A DNA stretch of 64,000 nt from an uncultured Faecalibacterium sp. GTDB taxonomy: Bacteria; Bacillota; Clostridia; Oscillospirales; Ruminococcaceae. The stretch is taken from NCBI GenBank assembly GCA_934501115.1, contig CAKSTO010000001.1, positions 62,001 to 126,000 on the forward strand, given 5' to 3'. A model generated the notes under the pieces. It did not search any database and had not been told where the DNA came from. It worked only from the letters and a program-made list of their open reading frames with translations. The translations under genes were made by a program, and so were the position numbers. Below are positions 27,039 to 34,570 of this stretch, in pieces (position 1 is the first letter of the stretch; the number at the start of each line of letters is the position of its first letter).

Positions 27039-28073
27039 GTGGAGGAAAATTTTGATCTGGTCGCACGGACGCGCGCGAACTATTATACCCCCGGCAGCCC
27101 GGTGCAGTTTGTCTGTGTAGAGCTGCTCAAGGGTGATGCCAGCGGCGAACATGCCGTCTGCCTGACGTTCAAGAACATTTCCAAGGTTACCCTGACTGCA
27201 TTGGAGATCCACTTCAAATGCAAGGGCGTGGATGGCGTGATCCTGTGCGAAGATCAGTTCGAGTATCGGGATCTGGAAGTGAAGCCGGGGCAGCTGTTTG
27301 GTCAGGACGATGCGGTGTTTGTTACGTCGAAGGCGATCACCAGCGTGGATGTCTCCCTGTGCAATGTCTATAACGGCAAGCGCGTGGTGCATCTGGACAG
27401 CATCAAGCGTGTGCGCCTGCCCGCACCCCGCCGTTTGTCTCCGGAGCTGGAAAAGGCGCTGGAGGACCGCATGAACCGCAAGGAATTGAAGTATCAGCCG
27501 CAGGTGTTTGAAAACGGCTGGTACTGTGCCTGCGGTGCTTTTCATCCCAAGGAAGAAGACACGGTCTACTGCTCGGAGTGCGGCTGTGACCGCATTTTGC
27601 TGCAGAACGCGCTGAACACGCTCCTGCAGCCGGAGCAGCCCGCTGAAGAGGACGACACGGAGACCGTGATCGCTCCGGCGCAGCCTGCACCCGTGCAGGA
27701 AGAGCCGACCCGCATGGTCGGTGCACAGCGCCCGCAGCAGCCGGTTCCGGATGAACCAACCCGGATCGTAGGCGCACCGCGCCGTGAGCCGCCTATGGAA
27801 CCTGCCGGGCAGACACGTGTGCTGGATGCGCAGACCCGGGCGCAGTTCCCGGGCAGTGCAGCTGACGATGGCACCCGCGTGGTGCCATCCGCAGGCCGCC
27901 GTGCGCAGCCTGTGCAGGAACAGCCGGAGGATGCCTGCAACGAGGATGAGGACTACGAGGACGACCGCGACAGCGTGGCAGAGGCGCTGATCCGCTGGGT
28001 GCCGCCTCTCACTGCCATCATTTGCGCAGCAGTGGCACTGTGCGGCTTTGTCTATTATCAGTTCGTGCTGTAA
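27039..28073 (+). CDS. Unknown tail-anchored protein with zinc ribbon and repeated Thr-Arg motifs
   Basis: Not recognised. The 344-residue protein has four parts. Residues 1-150 form a globular beta-rich domain (EENFDLVARTRANYYTPGSP). Residues 160-185 carry a likely zinc ribbon, CACG with Cys163/165 and CSECGC with Cys178/181/183. Residues 195-315 are a Pro/Glu/Gln-rich linker with five spaced Thr motifs: ETVI (208), PTRMV (224), PTRIV (241), QTRVL (259), GTRVV (279). Residues about 322-341 form a single C-terminal membrane helix, with almost nothing after it. So the body is probably cytoplasmic. Start GTG 27039 is chosen for AAAGGAG 8 nt upstream. It follows ftsH by 34 nt with no terminator, so it is probably cotranscribed. 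Kinase targets for FHA domains are one possible reading of the Thr motifs; this is inference. Confidence 0.7.
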   Translation: MEENFDLVARTRANYYTPGSPVQFVCVELLKGDASGEHAVCLTFKNISKVTLTALEIHFKCKGVDGVILCEDQFEYRDLEVKPGQLFGQDDAVFVTSKAITSVDVSLCNVYNGKRVVHLDSIKRVRLPAPRRLSPELEKALEDRMNRKELKYQPQVFENGWYCACGAFHPKEEDTVYCSECGCDRILLQNALNTLLQPEQPAEEDDTETVIAPAQPAPVQEEPTRMVGAQRPQQPVPDEPTRIVGAPRREPPMEPAGQTRVLDAQTRAQFPGSAADDGTRVVPSAGRRAQPVQEQPEDACNEDEDYEDDRDSVAEALIRWVPPLTAIICAAVALCGFVYYQFVL

Positions 28074-28087
28074 AAATCAGAATAAGC

Positions 28088-28121
28088 GGCGGAGAAGGCG
28101 GTGTGCCTCCTCCGCCTTTTG
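28088..28121 (+). terminator. Terminator after the zinc-ribbon gene
   Basis: Stem GGCGGAG/CTCCGCC with an inner AGGC/GCCT pair, followed by TTTTG. It lies just before the next gene's ribosome binding site, so it may only partly block transcription. Confidence 0.75.
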
Positions 28122-28149
28122 TGTACCTGAAAAAGAAAGGATGAACGAT

Positions 28150-28935
28150 ATGCAGGAAGAAGCCCTGCAGGCTGCTTTTGAGATCAAAGCGGCGTGCGAT
28201 GAGATCAGCCGTCGGCTGCTGCGCTGGCATTGGGAGCGCAAGCCCGGTGCACACAGTCTGGATTCACTGCTCAAGCACATCGTGGAACGTCAGACGGAAA
28301 GCCCGGACTATTACGACCGTATGCCGGATCTTACCGGAAAGAGCAGCTGGCAGCAGCTGGATACCACGGTCTGTATGCGGGTGCTGCTGGATCCGGAAAA
28401 AGACGCTTCCCGCCCGCTGGATCTGCTGGGCAGCACAGAGCATCCCGGTGCAGCACGCCGTGCCTGCAATGCGGTGCGTGCTGCCCGCAACGAAGCGGCG
28501 CACGCATCGGATCGAACTGCAGCAGCGCAGGCTGCGATCCTGTTTAACGAAGCAGTGGAGTGCCTGGAAGATGGCTACGCAGGCACAGCGTTCCGGGAGA
28601 ATGAATTGGCACGGTATTACCGTGAGGCAGAGGATTATCTCGCCCGCTGCGGCGCGAGGGAGCCGGTGGCTGCTTCCCGGCAGCAGCCGGAGGAGAGAAC
28701 TGCCGCCCGCAGCACGCCCCGCCAAAATGGCCGCACCGGGCAGAACCGCAGTAGCCAGAGCCGGAGGCAGAGCGCAGCACGCTCCTCGGGAAGGGGCAGC
28801 ACAGCTGCAAAAAAGAATGCGGATCGGAACAGGCAGAAAAACAAGACGAGCGAAAATAAGACCGTGTGGATGATCCTGCTGGCAGCACTGGTTCTGGGGC
28901 TGCTGGCGCGCGCCTTTGCAATGGGGTTGATCTGA
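28150..28935 (+). CDS. Unknown tail-anchored protein with HEPN-like RNxxxH motif
   Basis: The 261-residue protein has an all-helical N-terminal domain (residues 1-165). Near its end ARNEAAHAS places Arg113, Asn114 and His118 in an R-x4-H pattern, as in HEPN domains of the Swt1-like kind. Residues 175-235 are a Ser/Arg/Gln/Asn-rich basic linker. Residues 239-258 form a single hydrophobic helix at the extreme C-terminus. HEPN domains with intact R-x4-6-H are often RNases; the motif alone does not prove it. Start ATG 28150 has AAAGG 9 nt upstream; ATG 28141 is too close to that site. The layout (N-domain, disordered linker, C-terminal anchor) copies that of the preceding gene, suggesting both work at the membrane. 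Confidence 0.6.
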   Translation: MQEEALQAAFEIKAACDEISRRLLRWHWERKPGAHSLDSLLKHIVERQTESPDYYDRMPDLTGKSSWQQLDTTVCMRVLLDPEKDASRPLDLLGSTEHPGAARRACNAVRAARNEAAHASDRTAAAQAAILFNEAVECLEDGYAGTAFRENELARYYREAEDYLARCGAREPVAASRQQPEERTAARSTPRQNGRTGQNRSSQSRRQSAARSSGRGSTAAKKNADRNRQKNKTSENKTVWMILLAALVLGLLARAFAMGLI

Positions 28936-29031
28936 TGGCTTTGACGGAGAAAAAGGGATCGGGAAGAGAAAAAGCCCGGACTATGCAGGATGTCTAAAAA
29001 AATGGAACGGTTCTCGGGATAAACCGGAAAA

Positions 29032-29052
29032 CCGCATCTTGAAGAGATGCGG
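29032..29052. promoter_or_regulatory. Perfect inverted repeat spanning the -35 box of the LacI-type gene
   Basis: CCGCATCT, five-base loop TGAAG, AGATGCGG: eight perfect base pairs. The loop and last stem base contain the TTGAAG -35 hexamer. No T-run follows, so it is not an intrinsic terminator; it could be an operator. Confidence 0.5.
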
Positions 29053-29067
29053 GATAGGATTTATAAT
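29039..29067 (+). promoter_or_regulatory. Promoter of the LacI-type regulator gene
   Basis: TTGAAG, 17 bp, TATAAT, with predicted transcription start near 29074, inside the operator described next. Confidence 0.75.
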
Positions 29068-29072
29068 AAAGA

Positions 29073-29086
29073 TGAAAACGTTTACA
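29073..29086. promoter_or_regulatory. cre-like LacI-family operator
   Basis: TGAAAACGTTTACA is a near-perfect palindrome centred on CG and matches the CcpA cre consensus TGWAANCGNTNWCA at every fixed position. It starts 6 nt after the -10 box, so a bound repressor would block initiation. It is likely used for autoregulation or catabolite control. Confidence 0.7.
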
Positions 29087-29121
29087 GACTCATTACATCC
29101 GAAGAGAGAAAGTAAAGCAAA

Positions 29122-30111
29122 ATGACCATCAGTGATATTGCAAAAATGGCAGGTGTGTCCAGCGCGGCGGTCAGCCGCTACCTGAACGGCGGCCCACTCG
29201 GCGAACAGAAGCGTGCTGCGATCCGCGAAGTAGTGGAAAAGACCGGCTATCAGCCGGATTCTGCTGCCCAGACCCTGCGTACCGGCAGAGTGAATCAGGT
29301 GGGAGTGATCGCCCCCAGCATCGGTTCCCAGTCGGTGGGGCAGATCACGGCAGGCATCGCCCGGGAGCTGGATACCAAAAACTATCTGATGCTGCTGGGC
29401 AACACCGAGCTGGATGCGCAGCGGGAGCTTGGCTATCTTGCGGCAATGCAGCGCAACCATGTGGCGGGGATCATCCTGCTGGGCAGCAGCTATACCCCGC
29501 AGCTGGCGCAGGCGCTGCAAAGCTGCCGCGTGCCGGTCGTCGTTACGGGGCAGCGCTTTCCGGATGTGTCCTGCGTGTACAACGATGACCGCAGCGCTGC
29601 CCGGGATCTGACCTGCAGAATGCTGGATCGGGGGCGGAAAAAGATCGTGTACATTGGAGGTGCTGAGCGGGATCAGGCCACCGGTGTGCAGCGTCGAACC
29701 GGTGTGCAGGATGCGCTGAAAACAGCAGGGCTGGACGCGGAAAACCTGCCGCGCATCTGCTGCACAGACTTTACCATGGACGAGGGAGAGCGCTGCATGA
29801 GGGAGCTGCTGACCCGCTGCCCGGATCTGGACGGCGTGGTCTGCGTGACTGATACAGTGGCCTTTGGTGCCATGCGGGTGCTGAAACAGGCAGGAAAACG
29901 GATCGGGGTGGATGTGAGCCTTGCCGGTGTCGGTGACAGCTGGGCTGGCAATATCACAGAACCCGGCCTGACGACGGTACAGTTCTATCAGATGCAGGTG
30001 GGCGAGGAAGCTGCACGGATGCTTCTGCAGATGCTGGATGAAAAAGAACCCGGAGGCATGCTGCGTCAGGTGACGCTGGGCTACCGGGTCCTGGAGCGCG
30101 GCTCCATTTGA
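29122..30111 (+). CDS. LacI/GalR-family transcriptional regulator
   Basis: The 329-residue protein has the N-terminal helix-turn-helix and hinge MTISDIAKMAGVSSAAVSRY with the hinge segment YQPDSAAQTLRTGR, and a periplasmic-binding-protein-like effector domain (VGVIAPSIGSQ, RVPVVVTGQRF, VCVTDTVAFGAMRVLKQAG, TTVQFYQMQVGEEAA). Such proteins respond to sugars or, for CcpA, to HPr-Ser-P. The effector is unknown. A cre-like site in its own promoter suggests autoregulation. Start ATG 29122 follows GAGAGAAAG, weak but the only good choice. The downstream HAD phosphatase gene, 14 nt away, may be a target. Confidence 0.9.
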   Translation: MTISDIAKMAGVSSAAVSRYLNGGPLGEQKRAAIREVVEKTGYQPDSAAQTLRTGRVNQVGVIAPSIGSQSVGQITAGIARELDTKNYLMLLGNTELDAQRELGYLAAMQRNHVAGIILLGSSYTPQLAQALQSCRVPVVVTGQRFPDVSCVYNDDRSAARDLTCRMLDRGRKKIVYIGGAERDQATGVQRRTGVQDALKTAGLDAENLPRICCTDFTMDEGERCMRELLTRCPDLDGVVCVTDTVAFGAMRVLKQAGKRIGVDVSLAGVGDSWAGNITEPGLTTVQFYQMQVGEEAARMLLQMLDEKEPGGMLRQVTLGYRVLERGSI

Positions 30112-30125
30112 GAACAGGGGGATTT

Positions 30126-30974
30126 ATGGATCGCAAGCTAATTTTTCTGGATATTGACGGCACGCTTCTCCCGCCGGGCGAGATGCTCGTGCCGGAAAAT
30201 ACGCTCAGGACGCTGGATCGCGCCAGAAAAAACGGACACAAACTGTTTCTGTGTACCGGCCGGAATCTCCGTATGACGGCTCCTCTCCTGCAGCACGAAT
30301 GCTTTGCGGGTGCGGTGTGCAGCGCAGGCGGCTATGTGCTGTGCGACGGCAGGGTGCTGGTGGATATCCCCATTGAGCCGGACGTGGCGGCAGGCGTACG
30401 GGATGCGCTGGAACGCCACGGTGTGGAGTGCACGCTGGAAGCCCGGGATGCCACTTTTGGCGGTGCCAAAATGACCCAGAGGTGGAGCTTTATCCATCAA
30501 AAGAACGGTGCACCGCTGAACAGTGAGGCGGAACGCTGGCGCAAGGCGATGGAAGAGGGAATGACAATCACGCCGGCAGAGCAGTATCAGGGAGAACCGC
30601 TGTATAAGATCGTGTTTATTGCAGAGCACGAAAGTGATCTGAACGAGGCCAAGCAGAACTACGAAGACCGATTCGTGTTCTGCGAGAGCAAGCTGGATGC
30701 ACGGACCGATGGCTTTGTGAACGGGGAGCTCATCAACCGAAAGTTCAACAAGGGCACTGGCATCAAGGCGATCTGCGATCATCTGGGCTGTATGCTGGCT
30801 GATACCATCGGTTTTGGCGACAGCGACAACGACCTGCAGATGACGGACGTGGCAGGCATCAGCGTGTGTATGGCCAATGGATCGGAAAACCTGAAAATGC
30901 GCTGTGACCGCATTGCACCGTCGGTCTATGAGGACGGCATCACAAAGGCATTTCAGGAACTGCAGCTGATCTGA
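30126..30974 (+). CDS. HAD-superfamily hydrolase, Cof/IIB type
   Basis: Probable sugar-phosphate or cofactor phosphatase. The 282-residue protein has motif I FLDIDGTLLP with the nucleophile Asp, LCTGRN (motif II region), a C2B cap in the middle, RKFNKGTGIKAICDHLG with the motif III Lys, and GFGDSDNDLQM (motif IV). Start ATG 30126 follows AGGGGG. It is 14 nt downstream of the LacI-type regulator, so the two are probably one operon. Substrate cannot be inferred. Confidence 0.92.
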   Translation: MDRKLIFLDIDGTLLPPGEMLVPENTLRTLDRARKNGHKLFLCTGRNLRMTAPLLQHECFAGAVCSAGGYVLCDGRVLVDIPIEPDVAAGVRDALERHGVECTLEARDATFGGAKMTQRWSFIHQKNGAPLNSEAERWRKAMEEGMTITPAEQYQGEPLYKIVFIAEHESDLNEAKQNYEDRFVFCESKLDARTDGFVNGELINRKFNKGTGIKAICDHLGCMLADTIGFGDSDNDLQMTDVAGISVCMANGSENLKMRCDRIAPSVYEDGITKAFQELQLI

Positions 30975-30992
30975 AAACCGAGATGCTGAATG

Positions 30993-31024
30993 CGGCAGGG
31001 GGATGCGCCTTCTGCCGTATTTTT
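30993..31024 (+). terminator. Weak terminator after the HAD gene
   Basis: Stem CGGCAG/CTGCCG with a 13-nt loop followed by TATTTTTC. Confidence 0.5.
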
Positions 31025-31091
31025 CATGGAAACAGGGCTTTTTCCGGTCTGAAAAACGTGGTAGAATGAAACAAAAACGGAGGAACTTGCA

Positions 31092-31859
31092 ATGGACGCT
31101 GTTCTGGAAGTCTGTGTAGACAGCACGGCGAGTGCGCTGGCGGCAAAGCGGGGCGGAGCGGATCGGCTGGAGCTGTGTGCGGATCTGGTTATCGGCGGCA
31201 CAACGCCGAGTCTGGCGCTGCTGCGTCAGGTGAAGGCGGAGACCGGTCTGCCGGTGCGGGCGCTGCTGCGTCCGCGGTTCGGGGATTTTTGTTATGACCG
31301 CTGGGAGCTGGCGCAGATGGAGCAATCTGCTGCGGATCTGGTGGAAGCCGGAGCGGACGGCGTCGTTACCGGCGTTCTGACGCCGGACGGTCGGCTGAAC
31401 GCGGAAGCCATGAGACGCATCTATGCTGCGGCGTCGGAGGCAGCAGAAAAGGCCGGCCGCACTGTGGCACTGACCCTGCATCGGGCATTTGATGTGTGCG
31501 CCGACCCGTTTGCTGCGCTTGAAACAGCGCACGGCCTTGGGGTGTGCACCATTCTGACCAGTGGGCAGGCGTCGAGTGCCCTTGCGGGGGCAGAGCTCCT
31601 TGGCCGCCTTGTGAAGCAGGCTGGGAACGGCGTAGAGATTCTGGCAGGTGCAGGCGTCTCGGCAGAGAACATTCCTGCTCTTGCGGAGCAAACCGGAGCC
31701 AGAGCATTCCACCTTTCCGGCAAACAGGTGCTGGAAAGCCGCATGACCTTCCGGCGGGAGGGTGTGCCCATGGGGCTGCCGGGCTTCTCAGAGTATGAGG
31801 TATGGCAGACCAGCGAGGAAAAGATCCGTGCCGCACGGCAGGCACTGGATACACTCTGA
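31092..31859 (+). CDS. cutC: CutC family protein
   Basis: TIM-barrel protein first linked with copper tolerance; its real reaction is unresolved. The 255-residue product has LEVCVDSTASALAAKRGGAD at the start, RLELCADLVIGGTTPS, RPRFGDFCYD (family motif RPRxGDFxY), GVLTPDGRLN, LHRAFDVCADPF and GAGVSAENIPALAE. Start ATG 31092 has GGAGG 10 nt upstream. Monocistronic as seen: a weak terminator upstream and a strong one downstream. Confidence 0.93.
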   Translation: MDAVLEVCVDSTASALAAKRGGADRLELCADLVIGGTTPSLALLRQVKAETGLPVRALLRPRFGDFCYDRWELAQMEQSAADLVEAGADGVVTGVLTPDGRLNAEAMRRIYAAASEAAEKAGRTVALTLHRAFDVCADPFAALETAHGLGVCTILTSGQASSALAGAELLGRLVKQAGNGVEILAGAGVSAENIPALAEQTGARAFHLSGKQVLESRMTFRREGVPMGLPGFSEYEVWQTSEEKIRAARQALDTL

Positions 31860-31865
31860 TCATAC

Positions 31866-31906
31866 AGAAAGAGGGATGCTTCCCGATGAAAGCATCCCTC
31901 TTTTTG
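31866..31906 (+). terminator. Shared terminator between cutC and luxS
   Basis: 11-bp stem GAGGGATGCTT/AAGCATCCCTC, followed by TTTTTG on the plus strand and TTTCTG on the minus strand, so it can end both convergent transcripts. Confidence 0.88.
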
Positions 31907-31913
31907 TATTAAA

Positions 31914-32366
31914 TCAATAATGCAGGTCGTCGCCGGTCAGTGCTTCCAGTACGGGAAGCATGGCGGCGGCCTCAGATTTGGCGGCGCGCAGATCCATGTC
32001 GCGGTAGTTGCCGCATTCGACCTCGCTGGCACCGGGCACATCACCCTCAAACGAGGCCATAAAGCGGAAGGATTCCACAGTCAGCTCCAGAGCCTCGGCG
32101 GGGGTCAGACCACGAGTCAGCAGATAGAAGCCGGTGCGGCAGCCCATGGGGCCGACGTAGATCACGCTGTCCTTGAAGCGGCTGTTGCGCGCATAGGTGG
32201 CAAACAGGTGCTCCAGTGTGTGGGCTGCGCCGGTGGACAGATAGTCGCCATGATTGGGCTTCTTCATGCGGATATCCCAGGTCAGAACATCGCCGTCCTG
32301 ACGGCTCAGATACATGCCGCGTTCCAGTCTGGTGTGGTCAACGCAGAAACTTGCAATGCGCTCCAT
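31914..32366 (-). CDS. luxS: S-ribosylhomocysteine lyase
   Basis: Splits S-ribosylhomocysteine into homocysteine and DPD, the precursor of autoinducer-2; part of the activated methyl cycle. The 150-residue protein has the metal site HTLEH (His49, His53) and Cys118 in SEVECGNYRD, plus the catalytic Cys76 in GPMGCRTGFY. Start ATG 32366 has GGAAAGGGA upstream. It follows pyk by only 16 nt, so it is probably made from the pyk transcript. Confidence 0.96.
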   Translation of the reverse strand: MERIASFCVDHTRLERGMYLSRQDGDVLTWDIRMKKPNHGDYLSTGAAHTLEHLFATYARNSRFKDSVIYVGPMGCRTGFYLLTRGLTPAEALELTVESFRFMASFEGDVPGASEVECGNYRDMDLRAAKSEAAAMLPVLEALTGDDLHY

Positions 32367-32382
32367 CTGATCCCTTTCCGGC

Positions 32383-34140
32383 TTATGCCTGCAGGCGCTG
32401 CACGTTGCCGTGAGCGCAGTCCACGGCGATCATCAGGCCGTCGCGGATATGGTTGGTAGCACCGGTAGCGCCTACGACGGTGGGCTTCTGCAGAGCCTTG
32501 CCGATAATAGCGGCGTGGCTGTTCAGGCCGGGCTCCTCGACCACCAGCGCGGCAGCATTGCGGACAAAATCGGTCATATCGTTGTTGGTAGAGGGCACGA
32601 CCAGAACCATGCCGGGCTTGAACTTTGCGCGTACCTCCTCCAAAGTGCGGCAGACGCAGGCTTTGCCGGTGGCATTGGTCACATCGGAGCCTTCACGGCC
32701 GATGCCGACGCCGGTAGCCAGACAGTTGCCCACCATGTGGATCTTGATCATGTTGGTGGTGCCGGACACGCCCACGGGCACGCCTGCGGTAACGACGGCC
32801 AGCTCACCGTTGTGCAGGTAACCGTTCTCTTTGGCCAGAGAGGTAGACATTTCGATCAGCTCATCCGTGCTGTGTGCCAGAGGCATCATCAGCGGGGTGA
32901 TGCCCCAGCTCAGGGAAAGCTGACGCTGCACCTGCTCCTTCATAACGCAGGCAATGATGGGCTGCTCGGGGCGGTATTTGCTCAGCAGGCGGGCGGTGGT
33001 GCCGGACTCGGACACAGTGACGATGGCGGCGGCATTGACATCCTTGGCGGTCAGGCAGGCAGCGTGAGCAGTTGCATCGCTGACGGTGATCTTGCCGTTG
33101 CTGGAATCCATCAGACGGCCGCGCAGGCAGTGGCTCTCCTGCTCGGTGCGCTCTGCAATGGCAGACATGGTCTTCAGAGCCTCCACAGGATAGTCGCCGG
33201 CAGCGGTCTCGCCGGACAGCATGATCGCAGAGGTGCCGTCATAAATGGCGTTTGCCACGTCAGAGATCTCGGCACGGGTGGGGCGGGGGTTGACGATCAT
33301 GCTGTCCAGCATCTGCGTGGCGGTGACAATAGGCTTGCCGAAGGAGAAGGAGCGGTCGATGACGCTCTTCTGGATGCCGGGCAGCTCAGTGAAATCGATC
33401 TCGACGCCCAGATCGCCGCGGGCGACCATGACGGCGTCAGCAGCCGCCAGAATGCTGTCGATATTGTTCACGCCTTCGCGGTTCTCGATCTTGGCAATGA
33501 TGCGGATGTTGGAGTCGTATTCATTCAGCAGGTTGCGAATGTCGTACACGTCCTGCGCAGTGCGCACGAAAGATGCAGCGATAAAGTCAAAGCCCTGCTG
33601 CGCGCCGAAGATGATGTCGTCGCGGTCGCGCTGGCTCATATACGGCATGGAAAGATGCACGCCGGGGACATTGACGCCCTTCTTGTTTTTGATCTTGCCG
33701 TTGTTCAGCACTTTGCAGACGATGTCGGTGTCGTTCACCGTCTGGATCTGCAGCTTGATCAGACCGTCGTCCAGCATGATGGTGCCGCCGGCCTGAACGT
33801 CCTGAGGCAGATCTTTGTAGGTGATGGAGCAGATCTCCTTGGTGCCCTCCACCTCGCGGGTAGTCAGGGTGAAGGTCTGACCGGCTTCCAGCATCTCAGT
33901 GCCGTTCTTGAAGTCTTTCAGACGGATCTCGGGACCCTTGGTGTCCAGCAGAGCAGCGACCGGCTTGCCCAGCTCTTCACGGATGGCCTTCAGTTTTTCA
34001 AAACGACCCAGATGTTCCTCATGAGAACCATGGGAAAAATTGAAACGGGCAACGTTCATGCCGTTGGCGACCAGCTCGCGCAGGACGCCTTCTTTATCGG
34101 TAGACGGACCCAGAGTGCAGATGATCTTGGTTTTTCTCAT
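32383..34140 (-). CDS. pyk: Pyruvate kinase with C-terminal PEP-utilising-like domain
   Basis: Makes pyruvate and ATP from phosphoenolpyruvate and ADP. The 585-residue protein begins MRKTKIICTLGPSTDKEG, with NVARFNFSHGSHEEH, the active-site segment IIAKIENREGVNNI and ATQMLDSMIVNPRPTRAE. After about residue 480 it carries the extra domain of Gram-positive pyruvate kinases (LVVEEPGLNSHAAIIGKAL, resembling the His-domain of PEP synthase but used structurally). Start ATG 34140 has GGAGG with the usual spacing on the minus strand. The leader is about 140 nt and structured. luxS follows. Confidence 0.97.
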   Translation of the reverse strand: MRKTKIICTLGPSTDKEGVLRELVANGMNVARFNFSHGSHEEHLGRFEKLKAIREELGKPVAALLDTKGPEIRLKDFKNGTEMLEAGQTFTLTTREVEGTKEICSITYKDLPQDVQAGGTIMLDDGLIKLQIQTVNDTDIVCKVLNNGKIKNKKGVNVPGVHLSMPYMSQRDRDDIIFGAQQGFDFIAASFVRTAQDVYDIRNLLNEYDSNIRIIAKIENREGVNNIDSILAAADAVMVARGDLGVEIDFTELPGIQKSVIDRSFSFGKPIVTATQMLDSMIVNPRPTRAEISDVANAIYDGTSAIMLSGETAAGDYPVEALKTMSAIAERTEQESHCLRGRLMDSSNGKITVSDATAHAACLTAKDVNAAAIVTVSESGTTARLLSKYRPEQPIIACVMKEQVQRQLSLSWGITPLMMPLAHSTDELIEMSTSLAKENGYLHNGELAVVTAGVPVGVSGTTNMIKIHMVGNCLATGVGIGREGSDVTNATGKACVCRTLEEVRAKFKPGMVLVVPSTNNDMTDFVRNAAALVVEEPGLNSHAAIIGKALQKPTVVGATGATNHIRDGLMIAVDCAHGNVQRLQA

Positions 34141-34181
34141 ATCCTTTACCTCCAACTACTCATTCACATTCTCTATTTTGC

Positions 34182-34236
34182 GGCGGGCCGTCTGCTGTCA
34201 TGCAGACAGCCGCATGGCTAACGGGAAAAATCCCGT
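34182..34236 (-). promoter_or_regulatory. Structured part of the pyk leader
   Basis: Two hairpins lie in the pyk leader: GCGGGCCGTCTGC paired with GCAGACAGCCGC (34182-34213, one mismatch) and ACGGGA/TCCCGT with loop AAAA (34221-34236). The latter has no adequate T-run. Purpose unknown. Confidence 0.45.
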
Positions 34237-34289
34237 GCGTTGGTGAAAAAACGGAAAGAGCCTGCAGACTCAAAACTCTTCCACATACT

Positions 34290-34318
34290 ATTATAATCGC
34301 TTGGATACAATAGGGCAA
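34290..34318 (-). promoter_or_regulatory. pyk-luxS promoter
   Basis: Minus strand TTGCCC, 17 bp, TATAAT, about 140 nt before the pyk start. The stretch 34319-34480 between it and the deoB promoter is A-rich and shows no gene. Confidence 0.75.
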
Positions 34319-34480
34319 GAAAAAATTGCTGCACCGGATCAATTTTTTCGCCGGCAAAGGTGTCTTAGCCCAAAAAGAGAAAATAATAACGGTGATGCGA
34401 CAAAATGAAGAATGGGCTTGTGAACAAAAAGACGAGCTTTTTGGCAAAAATGACGGATGCAGTCCACCTGCGAAAAAGCC

Positions 34481-34509
34481 TTGCATCCGGCAGTGGATTC
34501 GCTTATAAT
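34481..34509 (+). promoter_or_regulatory. deoB promoter
   Basis: TTGCAT, 17 bp, TATAAT, about 55 nt before the deoB start. Confidence 0.75.
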
Positions 34510-34570
34510 GATAAGTAAGAAGTATCACTTTGTCCGGGGCGCATCCCCGGAGGAAATGGAGAAAAACGAG

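Noticed and set aside
28935..28997. 20-codon frame starting on the stop of the HEPN-like gene (TGATG overlap)
   Set aside because: Too short and of low complexity to support; kept only as a possibility of coupled translation.
29032..29052. Inverted repeat before the LacI-type gene as a terminator of the HEPN-like gene
   Set aside because: No T-run follows the stem on the plus strand; it covers the -35 box, so an operator is more likely.
32410..34221. 603-codon plus-strand frame opposite pyk
   Set aside because: Antisense shadow of pyk; pyk has conserved motifs, promoter and ribosome binding site.
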